Source of the DNA: an uncultured Lachnospiraceae bacterium
GTDB taxonomy: Bacteria > Bacillota > Clostridia > Lachnospirales > Lachnospiraceae
Reading direction: 5' to 3'
Assembly: GCA_902761585.1 (NCBI GenBank)
Contig: CACWKX010000006.1
Location: 62,001 to 126,000, forward strand
Length of the DNA: 64,000 nucleotides
The notes under the pieces are model-generated. The model was given only the letters and a program-made list of their open reading frames with translations, was not told the DNA's origin and did not search any database. Position 1 is the stretch's first letter; every line of letters begins with the position of its first letter. Below, piece by piece: positions 8,289-17,114 of this stretch. A program made the translations under genes and the position numbers.

Positions 8289-9575
8289 TCAGGCATCTCC
8301 GGAAGCTTCTCTGTTCTCCTGTTCTGTGAGCCCCGCAAAGGGTCTGAGTGCGAAATCGGTAATCACCTGCGCAACTCTTCTGATATGGAGAAGACGGAAG
8401 GCAGCCATCCTCACCAGGTCAACTGCCGTGCACTCCAGATACAGGGCTGCTGCCATAACGAGCACCATCAGGCACGCCGCTGCCGGTCCAAGTTTCGCAA
8501 TGAACTGATACCTTCCTGCCAGCACATACTCCCAGAAGTAAGGCTGAAGCTGCAGCAGATACACAGAGAACGCCAGTGGGGAGAAGAACCGGATCAGCCC
8601 TCTCAGCCCCCGTCCTCTGCATTTCAGCCTGCTGAAAATCATCAGCAGACAAAATGCACAGATGACAATCGTCGGACTGGCATATGAAAAGAGAAGCCGG
8701 CCGTATCTTGCCTCTCCGAACACGGATGTCGTCCAGTTCTCGATCAGAATCTTTGAAATCCAGGTCACCAGCACACAGATTGTGTACAGCATAACATAGA
8801 AGCCACCTGACCGGTGCAGGAAATCCACGTTTTTCTCAGAATCATGTTCTTTCATGCCAGCCGTTTCTTCTGCCTCTGTGATGCTGGTTTCCGCACCGCC
8901 GACTTCTGAACGCTCCTGCTTCTGTCTCTCCGGGCCGTTCTGATCCGTAAGTTCCCTGACACAGGCCCCTATGATATACATGACAGCCAGCCACAGAAAG
9001 CTGTATCCGGCACCAATTCCCAGGAAGTCTCCTCCTGTCTTCGCAACGCGGGGAACCATCGTGAAGACAGAGCAGAGGAGAAACAAAGTGATCGTCAGCT
9101 TCTTCTTGCCGGCGTTCCCCAGCGACTTCACCAGACGGTTCAGGTACGGCTCAACCACAAACACCCCCACATAGCTTGAAAAGTACCAGTAGGTTTTCCA
9201 CATGGTCGGAAACAGCGCTTTATAGAGGGTATCCGATTCCACCGGGAGATGAAAAACAGTCACAGCGATCAACGTTCCCAGCGCCGAATACCAGAAGACC
9301 CTCAGCCAGAGCTCAACGAGCCTGGATGGCCGGCGCACAGAGCGGATGCCGACATATCCGGAGATCATCCCATAGGTGTTGACAGCACAGTATGCTGCTG
9401 TCTCGAGGATATAGACACTGTACCAGACTTCCTCCCGCCCGACATAGCGGACCATCGCTCTTCCCTGCCCACAGACATGCAGAATGCAGATCAGGAACAT
9501 GCAGAAAATTCTCAGAAGGTCTATTCCCAGATTCCGTTCCTGCCGCTCTCTTCCAGTCCTCATGATCCCGTCCAT
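8289..9575 (-). CDS. Acyltransferase 3 family membrane protein
   Basis: Integral membrane acyltransferase (428 aa) of the family that O-acetylates surface polysaccharides or other acceptors; its substrate is unknown. It opens with NLGIDLLRIFCMFLICILHVCG, the first membrane helix with the conserved histidine. About ten hydrophobic segments follow, including AVNTYGMISGYVG and YWYFSSYVGVFVVEPYLN. A charged insertion rich in Glu, Lys and Arg lies between helices near residues 215-265. The ATG at 9575 has GAGAGGAAG close upstream; 9563 is an alternative. It lies between the ACT protein and carbamate kinase, but a functional link is not evident. Confidence 0.82.
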   Translation of the reverse strand: MDGIMRTGRERQERNLGIDLLRIFCMFLICILHVCGQGRAMVRYVGREEVWYSVYILETAAYCAVNTYGMISGYVGIRSVRRPSRLVELWLRVFWYSALGTLIAVTVFHLPVESDTLYKALFPTMWKTYWYFSSYVGVFVVEPYLNRLVKSLGNAGKKKLTITLFLLCSVFTMVPRVAKTGGDFLGIGAGYSFLWLAVMYIIGACVRELTDQNGPERQKQERSEVGGAETSITEAEETAGMKEHDSEKNVDFLHRSGGFYVMLYTICVLVTWISKILIENWTTSVFGEARYGRLLFSYASPTIVICAFCLLMIFSRLKCRGRGLRGLIRFFSPLAFSVYLLQLQPYFWEYVLAGRYQFIAKLGPAAACLMVLVMAAALYLECTAVDLVRMAAFRLLHIRRVAQVITDFALRPFAGLTEQENREASGDA

Positions 9576-9606
9576 CTTCCTCTCCAGCCTTGTTTCAATT
9601 TCTGTA

Positions 9607-10011
9607 TTACAGGGTATGGAACCCTCTGTCGCGGATTGCGTTCTCCACCTCCCAGACATCATCGGTGCTGAAGACCATGATCGGAAGACCGCTCTGCCTG
9701 TTGAAGGACAAGTAGAGGTATCCGACATTGATATTCATGTCCAGGAGCGCTTTCAGAAGGTGGTTCAGATTTCCGACCTTGTCCTCCACTTCAACGCCGA
9801 CCACATCCCTGACACTGACCTGGTACCCCTCTTTCCGGAGCGCCTCCTTTGCCTTCTCCGGATCGGAAACCACCATCCGGTTGACGCCGTACTCCGCACT
9901 GTCCTCCGTCATGGAGCCCAGGATGTTGATTTCCTCCCGGAGCAGAACCCCCGTAATATGCTCCAGTGTTCCTTTTTTATTCTCTGCGTAGATTGATAAC
10001 TGCTTCAGCAT
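9607..10011 (-). CDS. Tandem ACT domain protein
   Basis: A 134-aa stand-alone regulator with two ACT domains. The first starts MLKQLSIYAENKKGTLEHITGVL, the second VEVEDKVGNLNHLLKALLDMNI. ACT domains bind amino acids or other small ligands at dimer interfaces. Stand-alone double-ACT proteins of this type often neighbour phenylacetate-CoA ligase genes in anaerobes, but none is present in this window. GGGAGG five bases before the ATG fixes the start. Ligand unknown. Confidence 0.85.
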   Translation of the reverse strand: MLKQLSIYAENKKGTLEHITGVLLREEINILGSMTEDSAEYGVNRMVVSDPEKAKEALRKEGYQVSVRDVVGVEVEDKVGNLNHLLKALLDMNINVGYLYLSFNRQSGLPIMVFSTDDVWEVENAIRDRGFHTL

Positions 10012-10046
10012 GTTTTCCTCCCGACATCTGTATGATCATGACTTTG

Positions 10047-10685
10047 TTATCTGGCAAGATCCGGCAGCTGTTCAAGCTCGGCGATGGCTCTCAGTCTCAT
10101 CTCCGGCGAGCTGAGCGTAATGGCATTCATCCCAAGTTTTCCAGCTGCATCTGTATTGTCCTTGCGGTCGTCGAGGAACAGGCACTCCTCCGGCTTCAGC
10201 CCATAGCGCTCAAATAAGGTCCGGTAGAAGCGTTCCGACGGCTTTCCGCAGCCCTCCTCCCAGGAAACGACTGCGCCGTCAACATCTGTCATGAACGGTG
10301 CGCTCTCCACCTGACACTTCCAGAGCCGCTCCGGGTAGTTGGACAGAAGATAAACGCCATAGCCCTTCTTTTTCATCACAGGAATGGTGTCCGCGAGATC
10401 AGAAAGACAGACAGACCAGACAGATGGATCCCTGAAAAACCACTTCAGTGCCCTGGTATCCTGCGGAAAATGGCTGTAGCAGTATTCCTCAATCTCCTCG
10501 TCGCTGATTTCGTTCAGATCGTACTTCTCCCAGTAGGTGCGGATGCTTTTCGGGTCCTTGCTGCCAAACAGCTGCTCCGAAAGGCGGCGGACGCCAGCCT
10601 CGTCATAGCCGAATCCTTTGAAATCCTCCCGCCAGGTATAGCTGACAAGAACATATCCCACATCATATACGATATTGCGAATCAT
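10047..10685 (-). CDS. HAD family hydrolase (HAD-IA, phosphatase-like)
   Basis: Cytosolic HAD-superfamily protein of 212 aa. Motif I is YDVGYVL with the nucleophilic aspartate near residue 7, motif II is LLSNYPE, motif III the lysine in CGKPSERFY, and motif IV FLDDRKDN. The helical cap between motifs I and II fits the HAD-IA class containing epoxide-hydrolase N-like and YihX-like phosphatases. The substrate is unknown. GGGAGG upstream of MIRNIVYD supports this start over the longer frame to 10727. It lies directly after trmD. Confidence 0.85.
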   Translation of the reverse strand: MIRNIVYDVGYVLVSYTWREDFKGFGYDEAGVRRLSEQLFGSKDPKSIRTYWEKYDLNEISDEEIEEYCYSHFPQDTRALKWFFRDPSVWSVCLSDLADTIPVMKKKGYGVYLLSNYPERLWKCQVESAPFMTDVDGAVVSWEEGCGKPSERFYRTLFERYGLKPEECLFLDDRKDNTDAAGKLGMNAITLSSPEMRLRAIAELEQLPDLAR

Positions 10686-10732
10686 GGCTCCTCCCTCTCT
10701 CAACATCCACCAGGCATCCGGGTACACTCCTC

Positions 10733-11509
10733 TCAGACTTCCCGGGCCTCCCGATAAGCCTCGGCCAATCCCGATTCTCTCAGAAACTTCCGGTCCTTTT
10801 TATCCAAAACGGCGCCGGTGCACAGATCCGGACGTTTCCTCGCCGTGATCATCAGAGACTGTTCCCGGCGCCAGCGATCCACTGCTCCATGGTTTCCGGA
10901 CAGAAGGATCTCCGGTACCTGGTGTCCTCGCCAAAGCTCCGGTCTGGAATACTGCGGATACTCCAGCAGACCGTCCCCCATAAAGCTCTCTGTCCCGGCG
11001 GACTCCTCATTGCTCAGCACACCGGGTACCATGCGGGAAATTGCATCCATCATCACCAGCGCAGGGAGTTCGCCACCTGTCATGACGAAGTCTCCGATCG
11101 ACACCTCGTCCGTCACCACTTCATCGATCACACGCTGGTCGATTCCTTCGTAGTGCCCGCATAAAAAGACAAGATCGTCCTCCCGGGAGAGCTCCTCCGC
11201 CATCCGCTGGCTGAATCTGCTTCCTGCGGGAGACATATATAAAACGTGCGGTCTCCTGCCGCCCTGCCCGGCTATCCGGTCAAGGACAGATACGCACGCC
11301 CGGTACACCGGTTCCGCCTGCATGATCATGCCTGCCCCGCCACCGTACGAGTAATCGTCAACTCTTCCTTTTCGCTTCTCCTCCGCAAAGTCCCGAATAT
11401 TGACACAGTCCAGCGTCAGTATCCCCTTTTCCTTCGCTCTCCCCGTGATGCTCGAGGAAAATGCCCCCTCGATCATCTCCGGAAACAATGTCAGCACATG
11501 AAAATTCAA
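10733..11509 (-). CDS. trmD: tRNA (guanine-N1-)-methyltransferase
   Basis: SPOUT-fold enzyme that methylates G37 of tRNAs to prevent +1 frameshifting (258 aa). Family motifs: FHVLTLFPEM, YGGGAGMIMQAEP, LCGHYEGIDQRV, the knotted SAM site with SIGDFVMTGGELPALV, and SGNHGAVDRWRREQSL. A TTG start at 11509 is chosen because AGGAGG lies seven bases upstream and it places LNFHVLTLFP at the expected N-terminus. In-frame ATGs further up (11542) lack such a site. It follows rimM as usual. Confidence 0.95.
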   Translation of the reverse strand: MNFHVLTLFPEMIEGAFSSSITGRAKEKGILTLDCVNIRDFAEEKRKGRVDDYSYGGGAGMIMQAEPVYRACVSVLDRIAGQGGRRPHVLYMSPAGSRFSQRMAEELSREDDLVFLCGHYEGIDQRVIDEVVTDEVSIGDFVMTGGELPALVMMDAISRMVPGVLSNEESAGTESFMGDGLLEYPQYSRPELWRGHQVPEILLSGNHGAVDRWRREQSLMITARKRPDLCTGAVLDKKDRKFLRESGLAEAYREAREV

Positions 11510-11615
11510 GGAGCTCCTCCTGCTCCCGCCCCGGGAGCGCATCTCTGATCGTCCGTGATCCAGCGTCCGCATTTTTCCATATCAGATTCTGATCTGTTCT
11601 GCCGGTCCTGCGGCC

Positions 11616-12140
11616 TCAGACTAGCCCATCAGGCAGATGCACTGTCATCGTTCCGGCCTCAAGATCGACCTTCCGGATACAGTCTCTGATCGCCGGAATC
11701 AGAATTTCCTTCTTCGGATCCTGCTGCTCTTTGACAACATAGACGTCGTTGGCACCTGTCACCAGGACATCCGTGATCTTTCCAAGAGTTGTCCCGTCTT
11801 CCTCCCGGACGACCTCCATCCCGTACAGATCCGCCACATAATACTGGTTCTCTCCGAGGGGTACCGCATCCTTCCTGGCGACATACAGATTCTTTCTGAG
11901 AAGTGTCTGCACATCCTCAATGCGGTCGAATCCCCGGAATTTGAGAATCACCATATTTTTGAAATAGCGGACGGACTCTACGAAAAGCGCCTCTCCTGCA
12001 TGCTCCGGGTCTGAGGCTGCGTATACCTCCGTGAGGTCTTCGAACCGTCTCACATCATCGGTTGTCGGATAGACCTTGACCTCTCCCCTCAGGGCATGTG
12101 TGGATGTAATGACGCCGATTTGCAGGTATGGCTGCAGCAT
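11616..12140 (-). CDS. rimM: 16S rRNA processing protein RimM
   Basis: Ribosome maturation factor (174 aa) that binds S19 in the 30S head. The N-terminal domain shows IGVITSTHALRGEVKVYP and the PRC-barrel C-terminal part shows YYVADLYGMEVV, ITDVLVTGANDVYVV and ILIPAIRDCIRKVDLEAGTM. AAAGGAG seven bases before the ATG is a good ribosome site. It directly abuts the T-run of a hairpin at 12154-12195, so expression may be partly uncoupled from khpA. Confidence 0.95.
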   Translation of the reverse strand: MLQPYLQIGVITSTHALRGEVKVYPTTDDVRRFEDLTEVYAASDPEHAGEALFVESVRYFKNMVILKFRGFDRIEDVQTLLRKNLYVARKDAVPLGENQYYVADLYGMEVVREEDGTTLGKITDVLVTGANDVYVVKEQQDPKKEILIPAIRDCIRKVDLEAGTMTVHLPDGLV

Positions 12141-12153
12141 AGATATACTCCTT

Positions 12154-12195
12154 TAAAAAAAGTCCCGCGCCTTGGCGGATGCCAAAGTGCGGGAC
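12154..12195 (-). terminator. Intercistronic terminator or attenuator between khpA and rimM
   Basis: A GTCCCGC/GCGGGAC stem (12162-12168 with 12189-12195) and an inner TTGGC/GCCAA stem are followed on the minus strand by seven T residues, then immediately by the rimM ribosome site. The structure looks like a full intrinsic terminator placed inside the operon. Confidence 0.75.
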
Positions 12196-12201
12196 ACCAG
12201 G

Positions 12202-12432
12202 TCATTGAAGGATATCAACGATCACTTTCTTGTCGTCTCTGGAAGCAGCAGCCTTCACGACGGAGCGGATGGCTTTCGCAATTCTGCCCTGTTTTCCGAT
12301 CACCTTGCCCATATCAGACGGGGCAACCTTCAGCTCAACCAGGATTGATCTCCCGCTTTCCTTCTCCGTAACCTCAACTTCATCAGGGTGTTCGACAAGA
12401 GCCTTTGCAATTGTTTCCACTAACTCTTTCAT
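12202..12432 (-). CDS. khpA: KH-domain RNA-binding protein KhpA
   Basis: A 76-aa single KH-domain protein that acts with KhpB/EloR in Gram-positive bacteria to bind RNA and affect cell elongation. The GKQGRI loop (GXXG motif) lies near residues 46-51 after VAPSDMGKVI. It sits 16 nt after rpsP in the standard order rpsP-khpA-rimM-trmD. AGGGGACG precedes the ATG. Confidence 0.93.
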   Translation of the reverse strand: MKELVETIAKALVEHPDEVEVTEKESGRSILVELKVAPSDMGKVIGKQGRIAKAIRSVVKAAASRDDKKVIVDILQ

Positions 12433-12448
12433 CGGCGTCCCCTTCGTC

Positions 12449-12694
12449 TTATTTTACGATTCCGGCGATTTTAAAAAGTTTGCCTACGACTGCGGTCGGC
12501 TGAGCGCCATTGCTGAGCCACTTCTTTGCCTCTTCCTCATTGATGTGGAAGGTGCTCGGATCGGTGTTCGGATCATAGGTTCCAATCTCAGCGATGCACT
12601 TGCCATCGCGCGGTGATCTGGAATCCGCGACAACAATTCTGTAATGCGGAGTCTTCAGCTTTCCTGTTCTTCTGAGTCTGATCTTGACTGACAT
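12449..12694 (-). CDS. rpsP: 30S ribosomal protein S16
   Basis: Small-subunit protein of 81 aa that stabilises the 30S platform. The N-terminus [32 protein letters not shown] is diagnostic, as is [13 protein letters not shown] eight bases upstream fixes the start. It lies between ffh and khpA. A hairpin at 12732-12765 lies just upstream and could end ffh transcription or act as a leader element. Confidence 0.98.
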   Translation of the reverse strand: MSVKIRLRRTGKLKTPHYRIVVADSRSPRDGKCIAEIGTYDPNTDPSTFHINEEEAKKWLSNGAQPTAVVGKLFKIAGIVK

Positions 12695-12731
12695 GTTTCA
12701 TTCCTCCAAAAATAAGATTGATGCTTGTAAT

Positions 12732-12765
12732 GAATATATGTGAAAATGCGCATCTGCGCATATTC
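12732..12765. promoter_or_regulatory. Hairpin in the rpsP leader
   Basis: ATGCGC (12746-12751) pairs with GCGCAT (12756-12761) around a four-base loop, and GAATAT (12732-12737) can pair with ATATTC (12760-12765) in an alternative longer stem. On the minus strand the inner stem runs into TTTTC. It could be a weak ffh terminator or a regulatory leader for rpsP. Confidence 0.4.
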
Positions 12766-12896
12766 ATCCGTTTTTATATTCCTGTATGTGAACCGTACGG
12801 ATACCTGTCTGGTCTCTGGCGTCCGTCTGCTGGTTCCATCAGCTTCGTTTTTTCACGGCACAGCTGTCCGTCTCCCTGTGCACCGAACGCGCTTGT

Positions 12897-14273
12897 TCAG
12901 AACGGGAGCCTCATGCCGCCCAGACCGCCCAGACCGCCAAAGCCGCGGCGCTTTTTTCCGCCCTTCAGCATACTGCCATACTGCTTCATCAGTTTTCTGG
13001 ACTGTTCAAACTGCCTGCACAGACGGTTGACCTCGTCAATCGAAACGCCTGCTCCCTTCGCTATCCTTGCCCGCCTGGACGGGGTCAGGATATCCGGATT
13101 GGACCGTTCCTTCGGCGTCATGGAATAGATGATGGCTTCGGTTCTCGCCATGGCCTTTTCGTCAATCGCATCCTCAAACTGGGACATCTGAGACGAACTG
13201 ACCCCGGGGATCATCGACAGCACAGACTTCATCCCGCCCATCTTCTTCATCTGGTCCATCGAAGCCAGATAGTCGTCAAATCCGAAGGATGCCTTGCGGA
13301 GCTTCTGCTCCATCGCCCGTGCCTGTTCCTCGTTGACATTCTGCTGGGCTTTCTCAATCAGCGTCATCACATCGCCCATGCCGAGGATTCTTGACGCCAT
13401 GCGGTCCGGGTAGAACTGCTGAAGATCATCCAGCTTCTCGCCCATCCCGACATAGAGGATCGGCTTCCCGACCGTCGCACGGATCGAGAGGGCTGCGCCG
13501 CCTCGTGTGTCGCCGTCTAGCTTTGTGAGGATCACACCGTCGATTCCGACCTTCTCCTCGAACGCAGAAGCCACATTCACGGCATCCTGTCCGGTCATGG
13601 CATCCACAACAAGGATGGAGTCATCGACTGTGACCTTCTCCTTGATCTCATGCAGCTCGTCCATCATGTCCTTGTCGATCTGCAGGCGGCCTGCTGTATC
13701 GAGGATGACAATATTGTATCCGTTCTGCTGAGCATAGCCAACCGCATTCTTCGCAATGTCAGGCGGCAGGAATTCATGTTTGTCGTCCCAGTAGACATCA
13801 ATTCCGATCTTCTCCGCATTGACCTGCAGCTGCTTCACGGCAGCCGGTCTGTAGATATCAAGACCGGCCAGGAGCGGCCTGTAACCTCTGCTCTTGAGCT
13901 TCGCCGCGAGTTTTGCGGATGTGGTTGTCTTACCGGCGCCGTTCAGTCCCATCATCATGATGACAGTCATCGAGGTCTGCGGATTCAGTTTCAGGTCGAC
14001 CATCTCTGATCCCATCAGGGATGTCAGCTCGTCACTGACAATCTTAATCACCATCTGACCTGGATTCAGACCATTCATGACATCCGCGCCAACCGCCCGG
14101 TCCTGCACATCCTTCATGAAGCTCTTTACAACCTTGAACGAAACATCTGCCTCCAGGAGCGCCAGTTTGACCTCCTTCAGCGCGCTTTTGACATCCTCCT
14201 CCGTCAGCTTTCCCTTCTTGCGGAGGTTCTTGAAGATATTCTGAAGTTTATCTGACAAACTCTCGAATGCCAT
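12897..14273 (-). CDS. ffh: Signal recognition particle protein
   Basis: SRP54 GTPase (458 aa) that binds signal sequences and 4.5S RNA and docks with FtsY. The N-domain (1-90) precedes the G-domain with GLNGAGKTTTSAK, DTAGRLQ, TKLDGDTRGG and the insertion-box region. The methionine-rich M-domain contains GGMKSVLSMIPG and SRRARIAKGAG, the RNA-binding helix-loop region. It ends with a Gly-rich GFGGLGGLGGM tail. GAGGAGG precedes the ATG. Co-transcribed with ylxM upstream and rpsP downstream. Confidence 0.98.
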   Translation of the reverse strand: MAFESLSDKLQNIFKNLRKKGKLTEEDVKSALKEVKLALLEADVSFKVVKSFMKDVQDRAVGADVMNGLNPGQMVIKIVSDELTSLMGSEMVDLKLNPQTSMTVIMMMGLNGAGKTTTSAKLAAKLKSRGYRPLLAGLDIYRPAAVKQLQVNAEKIGIDVYWDDKHEFLPPDIAKNAVGYAQQNGYNIVILDTAGRLQIDKDMMDELHEIKEKVTVDDSILVVDAMTGQDAVNVASAFEEKVGIDGVILTKLDGDTRGGAALSIRATVGKPILYVGMGEKLDDLQQFYPDRMASRILGMGDVMTLIEKAQQNVNEEQARAMEQKLRKASFGFDDYLASMDQMKKMGGMKSVLSMIPGVSSSQMSQFEDAIDEKAMARTEAIIYSMTPKERSNPDILTPSRRARIAKGAGVSIDEVNRLCRQFEQSRKLMKQYGSMLKGGKKRRGFGGLGGLGGMRLPF

Positions 14274-14340
14274 TCACTGCCTCCTCTCTGGCTGTCTGCC
14301 TCCGGTTTCTGCCTGTCCAGTGGAAGACCACTCCCACACA

Positions 14341-14679
14341 TCACAGCTCGTTCAAAATCCGATCACAAATCTGTTTGACGCTGCCGACACCTGCCCCAAC
14401 GACCTCACCGTTCTCACACATCTGCCGGATCTGAAGCGCTTCCTTCCGGATTTTCAGGAAGCGCTCTACCAGATGAAGTTTCGACTCGTACTCCCTCAAC
14501 TGCACATCCACACGCCTTACCAGGTCATGGATGCCCTGCCTGCTGACGCCGTACTGCGCCGCAGCCTCACTCAGGGACAGATCGCCAAGGATGACATCGC
14601 CAAATACCTGTTTCTGGTGCTCGGTCAGAAGCTCACCGTAGAAATCAAAGAGCATCGTCTGCTCGACAATCTTTTCCAT
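14341..14679 (-). CDS. ylxM: YlxM/p13 family helix-turn-helix protein
   Basis: A 112-aa UPF0122 protein, normally encoded directly before ffh and thought to influence SRP assembly. A sigma-factor-like helix-turn-helix is seen in LSLSEAAAQYGVSRQGIHDLVRR after QKQVFGDVILGD. It is the first gene of the ylxM-ffh-rpsP-khpA-rimM-trmD operon. The promoter overlaps the preceding ilvA terminator (14698-14726). Confidence 0.92.
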   Translation of the reverse strand: MEKIVEQTMLFDFYGELLTEHQKQVFGDVILGDLSLSEAAAQYGVSRQGIHDLVRRVDVQLREYESKLHLVERFLKIRKEALQIRQMCENGEVVGAGVGSVKQICDRILNEL

Positions 14680-14697
14680 AAGAACATCACCTGCGTT

Positions 14698-14726
14698 AGA
14701 ATACAGGATAACAAAAAGGGTGTCAA
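14698..14726 (-). promoter_or_regulatory. Promoter of the ylxM-ffh operon, overlapping a terminator stem
   Basis: TTGACA (14721-14726) and TATTCT (14698-14703) lie 17 nt apart on the minus strand. The -35 hexamer is part of the 3' arm of the ilvA terminator stem at 14719-14744. Confidence 0.65.
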
Positions 14727-14744
14727 GTGTTTTTTCTTGACACC
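14711..14744 (-). terminator. Terminator of ilvA
   Basis: A perfect 9-bp stem pairs 14719-14727 with 14736-14744 and is followed on the minus strand by CTTTTTG. It ends the ilvA transcript just before ylxM. Confidence 0.8.
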
Positions 14745-14817
14745 TCTCTCATTTCTGAATTTCCCTCCTGAAGGTGGATCGTACACCGGCTGCCATCCTG
14801 CAAAATGGCTGTCCCGC

Positions 14818-16038
14818 TTACAGGGCGGCATCCTCCATCTTCGGCTCAAAGCCTGCCTCCCGAACCTTCTTCAGGATCATCTCCTTGTGCTCTGTCCCGA
14901 ATGCCTCCAGCGTGATTGTCAGCTTGACTGCAGCGCTTCGGTTGGTCGTTACAAACTGGTTGTGTGCCAGACGGATGACATTGCCCTGCGCCTGCGCGAT
15001 GGCGGTAGCAACCTTGACAAGACTGCCCGGCTTATCCGGCAGCATAACTGAGAACGTGAAGATCCGGTCTCTCTGGATCAGTCCTCTCTGCACGACGGAG
15101 GACATCGTGATGACATCCATATTGCCGCCGGACAGAACGGACACAACCCGCTTGTCCTTCACCTTGAGATGACGCAGTGCCGCGACCGTGAGGAGTCCGG
15201 AATTTTCCACGATCATCTTATGGTTTTCGACCATATCCAGAAAGGCCACAATCAGCTCGTCGTCATCGACCGTGATGACCTCATCAATATTCTTCTGAAG
15301 ATAGGGGAACACATGCTCGCCCGGTGTCTTCACGGCTGTCCCGTCCGCAATGGTGCTGACAGTCGGAAGTGTAACAACATGGCCAGCCTTCAGAGAAGCC
15401 GAAAGGCACGCTGCCCCCGAAGGTTCGACACCGATCACCTTGATGTTCGGATTCAGCATCTTTGCCAGCGTGGACACGCCTGTTGCCAGTCCGCCGCCAC
15501 CGACAGGAACCAGGACATACTCCACAAGCGGAAGGTCCTTGAAGATCTCCATCATGATTGTCCCCTGGCCGGTTGCAACGGTCGGATCATCAAACGGATG
15601 GACGAAGGTATAGCCCTTCTCCTGCGCAAGCTTCAGCGCATAGGCACAGGACTCATCGTACACATCTCCGTACAGAACAACTTCCGCTCCATATGAGCGG
15701 GTCCGGTTGACCTTGATCAGCGGTGTCGTCGTCGGCATGACGATGGTCGCATGACAGCCATACTTTCTCGCGGCATAGGCGACTCCCTGGGCATGGTTCC
15801 CGGCTGATGCCGTGATCAGGCCCTTCTTTCTGTCCTCCTCGCTCATCGTGGAAACCTTGTAATAGGCGCCGCGGATCTTATAGGCCCCCGTCACCTGCAT
15901 GTTTTCCGGCTTCAGCCATACCTTGTTTCCGCACTGGCTACTGAAGTAATCACTGTAGACAAGCCTTGTATCTTCTGTGACCTGTCTTACGATCTGTGAG
16001 GCTTCCTCAAAGGCCTCTCTTGTCAGCATCTTTTTCAT
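14818..16038 (-). CDS. ilvA: Threonine ammonia-lyase with C-terminal ACT domain
   Basis: PLP enzyme (406 aa) converting threonine to 2-oxobutanoate, the first committed step to isoleucine or a catabolic step. The PLP lysine is in TGAYKIRGAYYK. SAGNHAQGVAYAARKYG and the phosphate loop PVGGGGLATGVS are canonical. The C-terminus carries one ACT domain (FTFSVMLPDKPGSLVKVATAIA). Length and the single ACT domain match the shorter IlvA/TdcB-type enzymes of Gram-positive bacteria. The start MKKMLTREA has GGAGG about 10 nt upstream. It follows ftsY and ends at a strong terminator. Confidence 0.93.
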   Translation of the reverse strand: MKKMLTREAFEEASQIVRQVTEDTRLVYSDYFSSQCGNKVWLKPENMQVTGAYKIRGAYYKVSTMSEEDRKKGLITASAGNHAQGVAYAARKYGCHATIVMPTTTPLIKVNRTRSYGAEVVLYGDVYDESCAYALKLAQEKGYTFVHPFDDPTVATGQGTIMMEIFKDLPLVEYVLVPVGGGGLATGVSTLAKMLNPNIKVIGVEPSGAACLSASLKAGHVVTLPTVSTIADGTAVKTPGEHVFPYLQKNIDEVITVDDDELIVAFLDMVENHKMIVENSGLLTVAALRHLKVKDKRVVSVLSGGNMDVITMSSVVQRGLIQRDRIFTFSVMLPDKPGSLVKVATAIAQAQGNVIRLAHNQFVTTNRSAAVKLTITLEAFGTEHKEMILKKVREAGFEPKMEDAAL

Positions 16039-16150
16039 TTTGAATAGGCCTCCTCCAGCTGCCTGAATGCCGTTCTTTTGCATCCGGCGGTTTTCCCGCA
16101 CTGCTCAGCAGAAGCGCAGCTGCTGTGTCCTTTACTCCTGTCCAACTGTC

Positions 16151-17098
16151 TCAAAGGTCCGACTTTTTGACATCGAACAGCGCGTTCACAAACTGGTCCG
16201 CGTCAAACTTCTGCAAATCATCAACCCGTTCTCCAACTCCGATGTACTTCACAGGAATCCCAAGTTCAGAGTGAATCGCAATCGCGATGCCCCCCTTTGC
16301 CGTCCCGTCAAGCTTTGTCAGGATAATGCCAGTTACATTGGTGACTTCCTTGAATTCCCTGGCCTGCGCCAGCGCATTCTGCCCGGTTGTTCCGTCCAGA
16401 ACCACCAGCGTTTCCTTGTAGGCTTCCGGATATTCTCTGTCAATGATCCGGTTGATCTTTCCCAGCTCCGCCATGAGGTTTTTCTTATTATGAAGCCGCC
16501 CTGCCGTGTCGATGAGCAGAACATCCGCGTCCCGTGCCTTCGCCGCTGCGATGGCATCGTAGACAACCGAGCCTGGATCCGATCCTTCCTGTCCGCTGAT
16601 CATCGGCACATCTGCCTTTTTTGCCCAGATATCAAGCTGCTCTCCTGCCGCGGCACGAAATGTATCTGCCGCAGCCAGGACGACCTTCCTGCCTTCCTGC
16701 TTCAGAAGGCCGGCCAGTTTGCCAATGGATGTCGTCTTGCCGACGCCATTGACACCAACCACAAGGACAACACTCTTCTCTTGCTCAAACCGGTAGTCCG
16801 CCTGTCCGACATTCATCTCATCCTTGATGCTCTGCAGCAGCAGCTCCCTGCACTCGGCAGGCTTTCTGACATGCTGCTCCTTCACCTTCTGCTTCAGATG
16901 ATTCAGGATGGAGGTCGTCGCACCGATGCCGACATCTCCCATGACCAGGATCTCCTCGATTTCATCATAGAAATCGTCATCGATCGATGTATATCCAGAC
17001 AGGGCATCCTCCACACTGCTGCCGAGATTGTCCCTTGACTTGGTCAGTCCCCGGACAAGCCTGCTGAAAAACCCTCCCTTTTTCTCCGATCCTGCCAT
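16151..17098 (-). CDS. ftsY: Signal recognition particle receptor FtsY
   Basis: Membrane-associated SRP receptor GTPase (315 aa). A short basic N-terminus ([18 protein letters not shown]) replaces the long acidic A-domain of enterobacteria. The NG domain has [35 protein letters not shown] and [10 protein letters not shown], ending [26 protein letters not shown] at 17098 is chosen since the smc stop is at 17115 and GGGAG lies upstream. smc and ftsY are adjacent as in many Bacillota. Confidence 0.97.
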   Translation of the reverse strand: MAGSEKKGGFFSRLVRGLTKSRDNLGSSVEDALSGYTSIDDDFYDEIEEILVMGDVGIGATTSILNHLKQKVKEQHVRKPAECRELLLQSIKDEMNVGQADYRFEQEKSVVLVVGVNGVGKTTSIGKLAGLLKQEGRKVVLAAADTFRAAAGEQLDIWAKKADVPMISGQEGSDPGSVVYDAIAAAKARDADVLLIDTAGRLHNKKNLMAELGKINRIIDREYPEAYKETLVVLDGTTGQNALAQAREFKEVTNVTGIILTKLDGTAKGGIAIAIHSELGIPVKYIGVGERVDDLQKFDADQFVNALFDVKKSDL

Positions 17099-17114
17099 GA
17101 ATCCTGCTCCCTTC

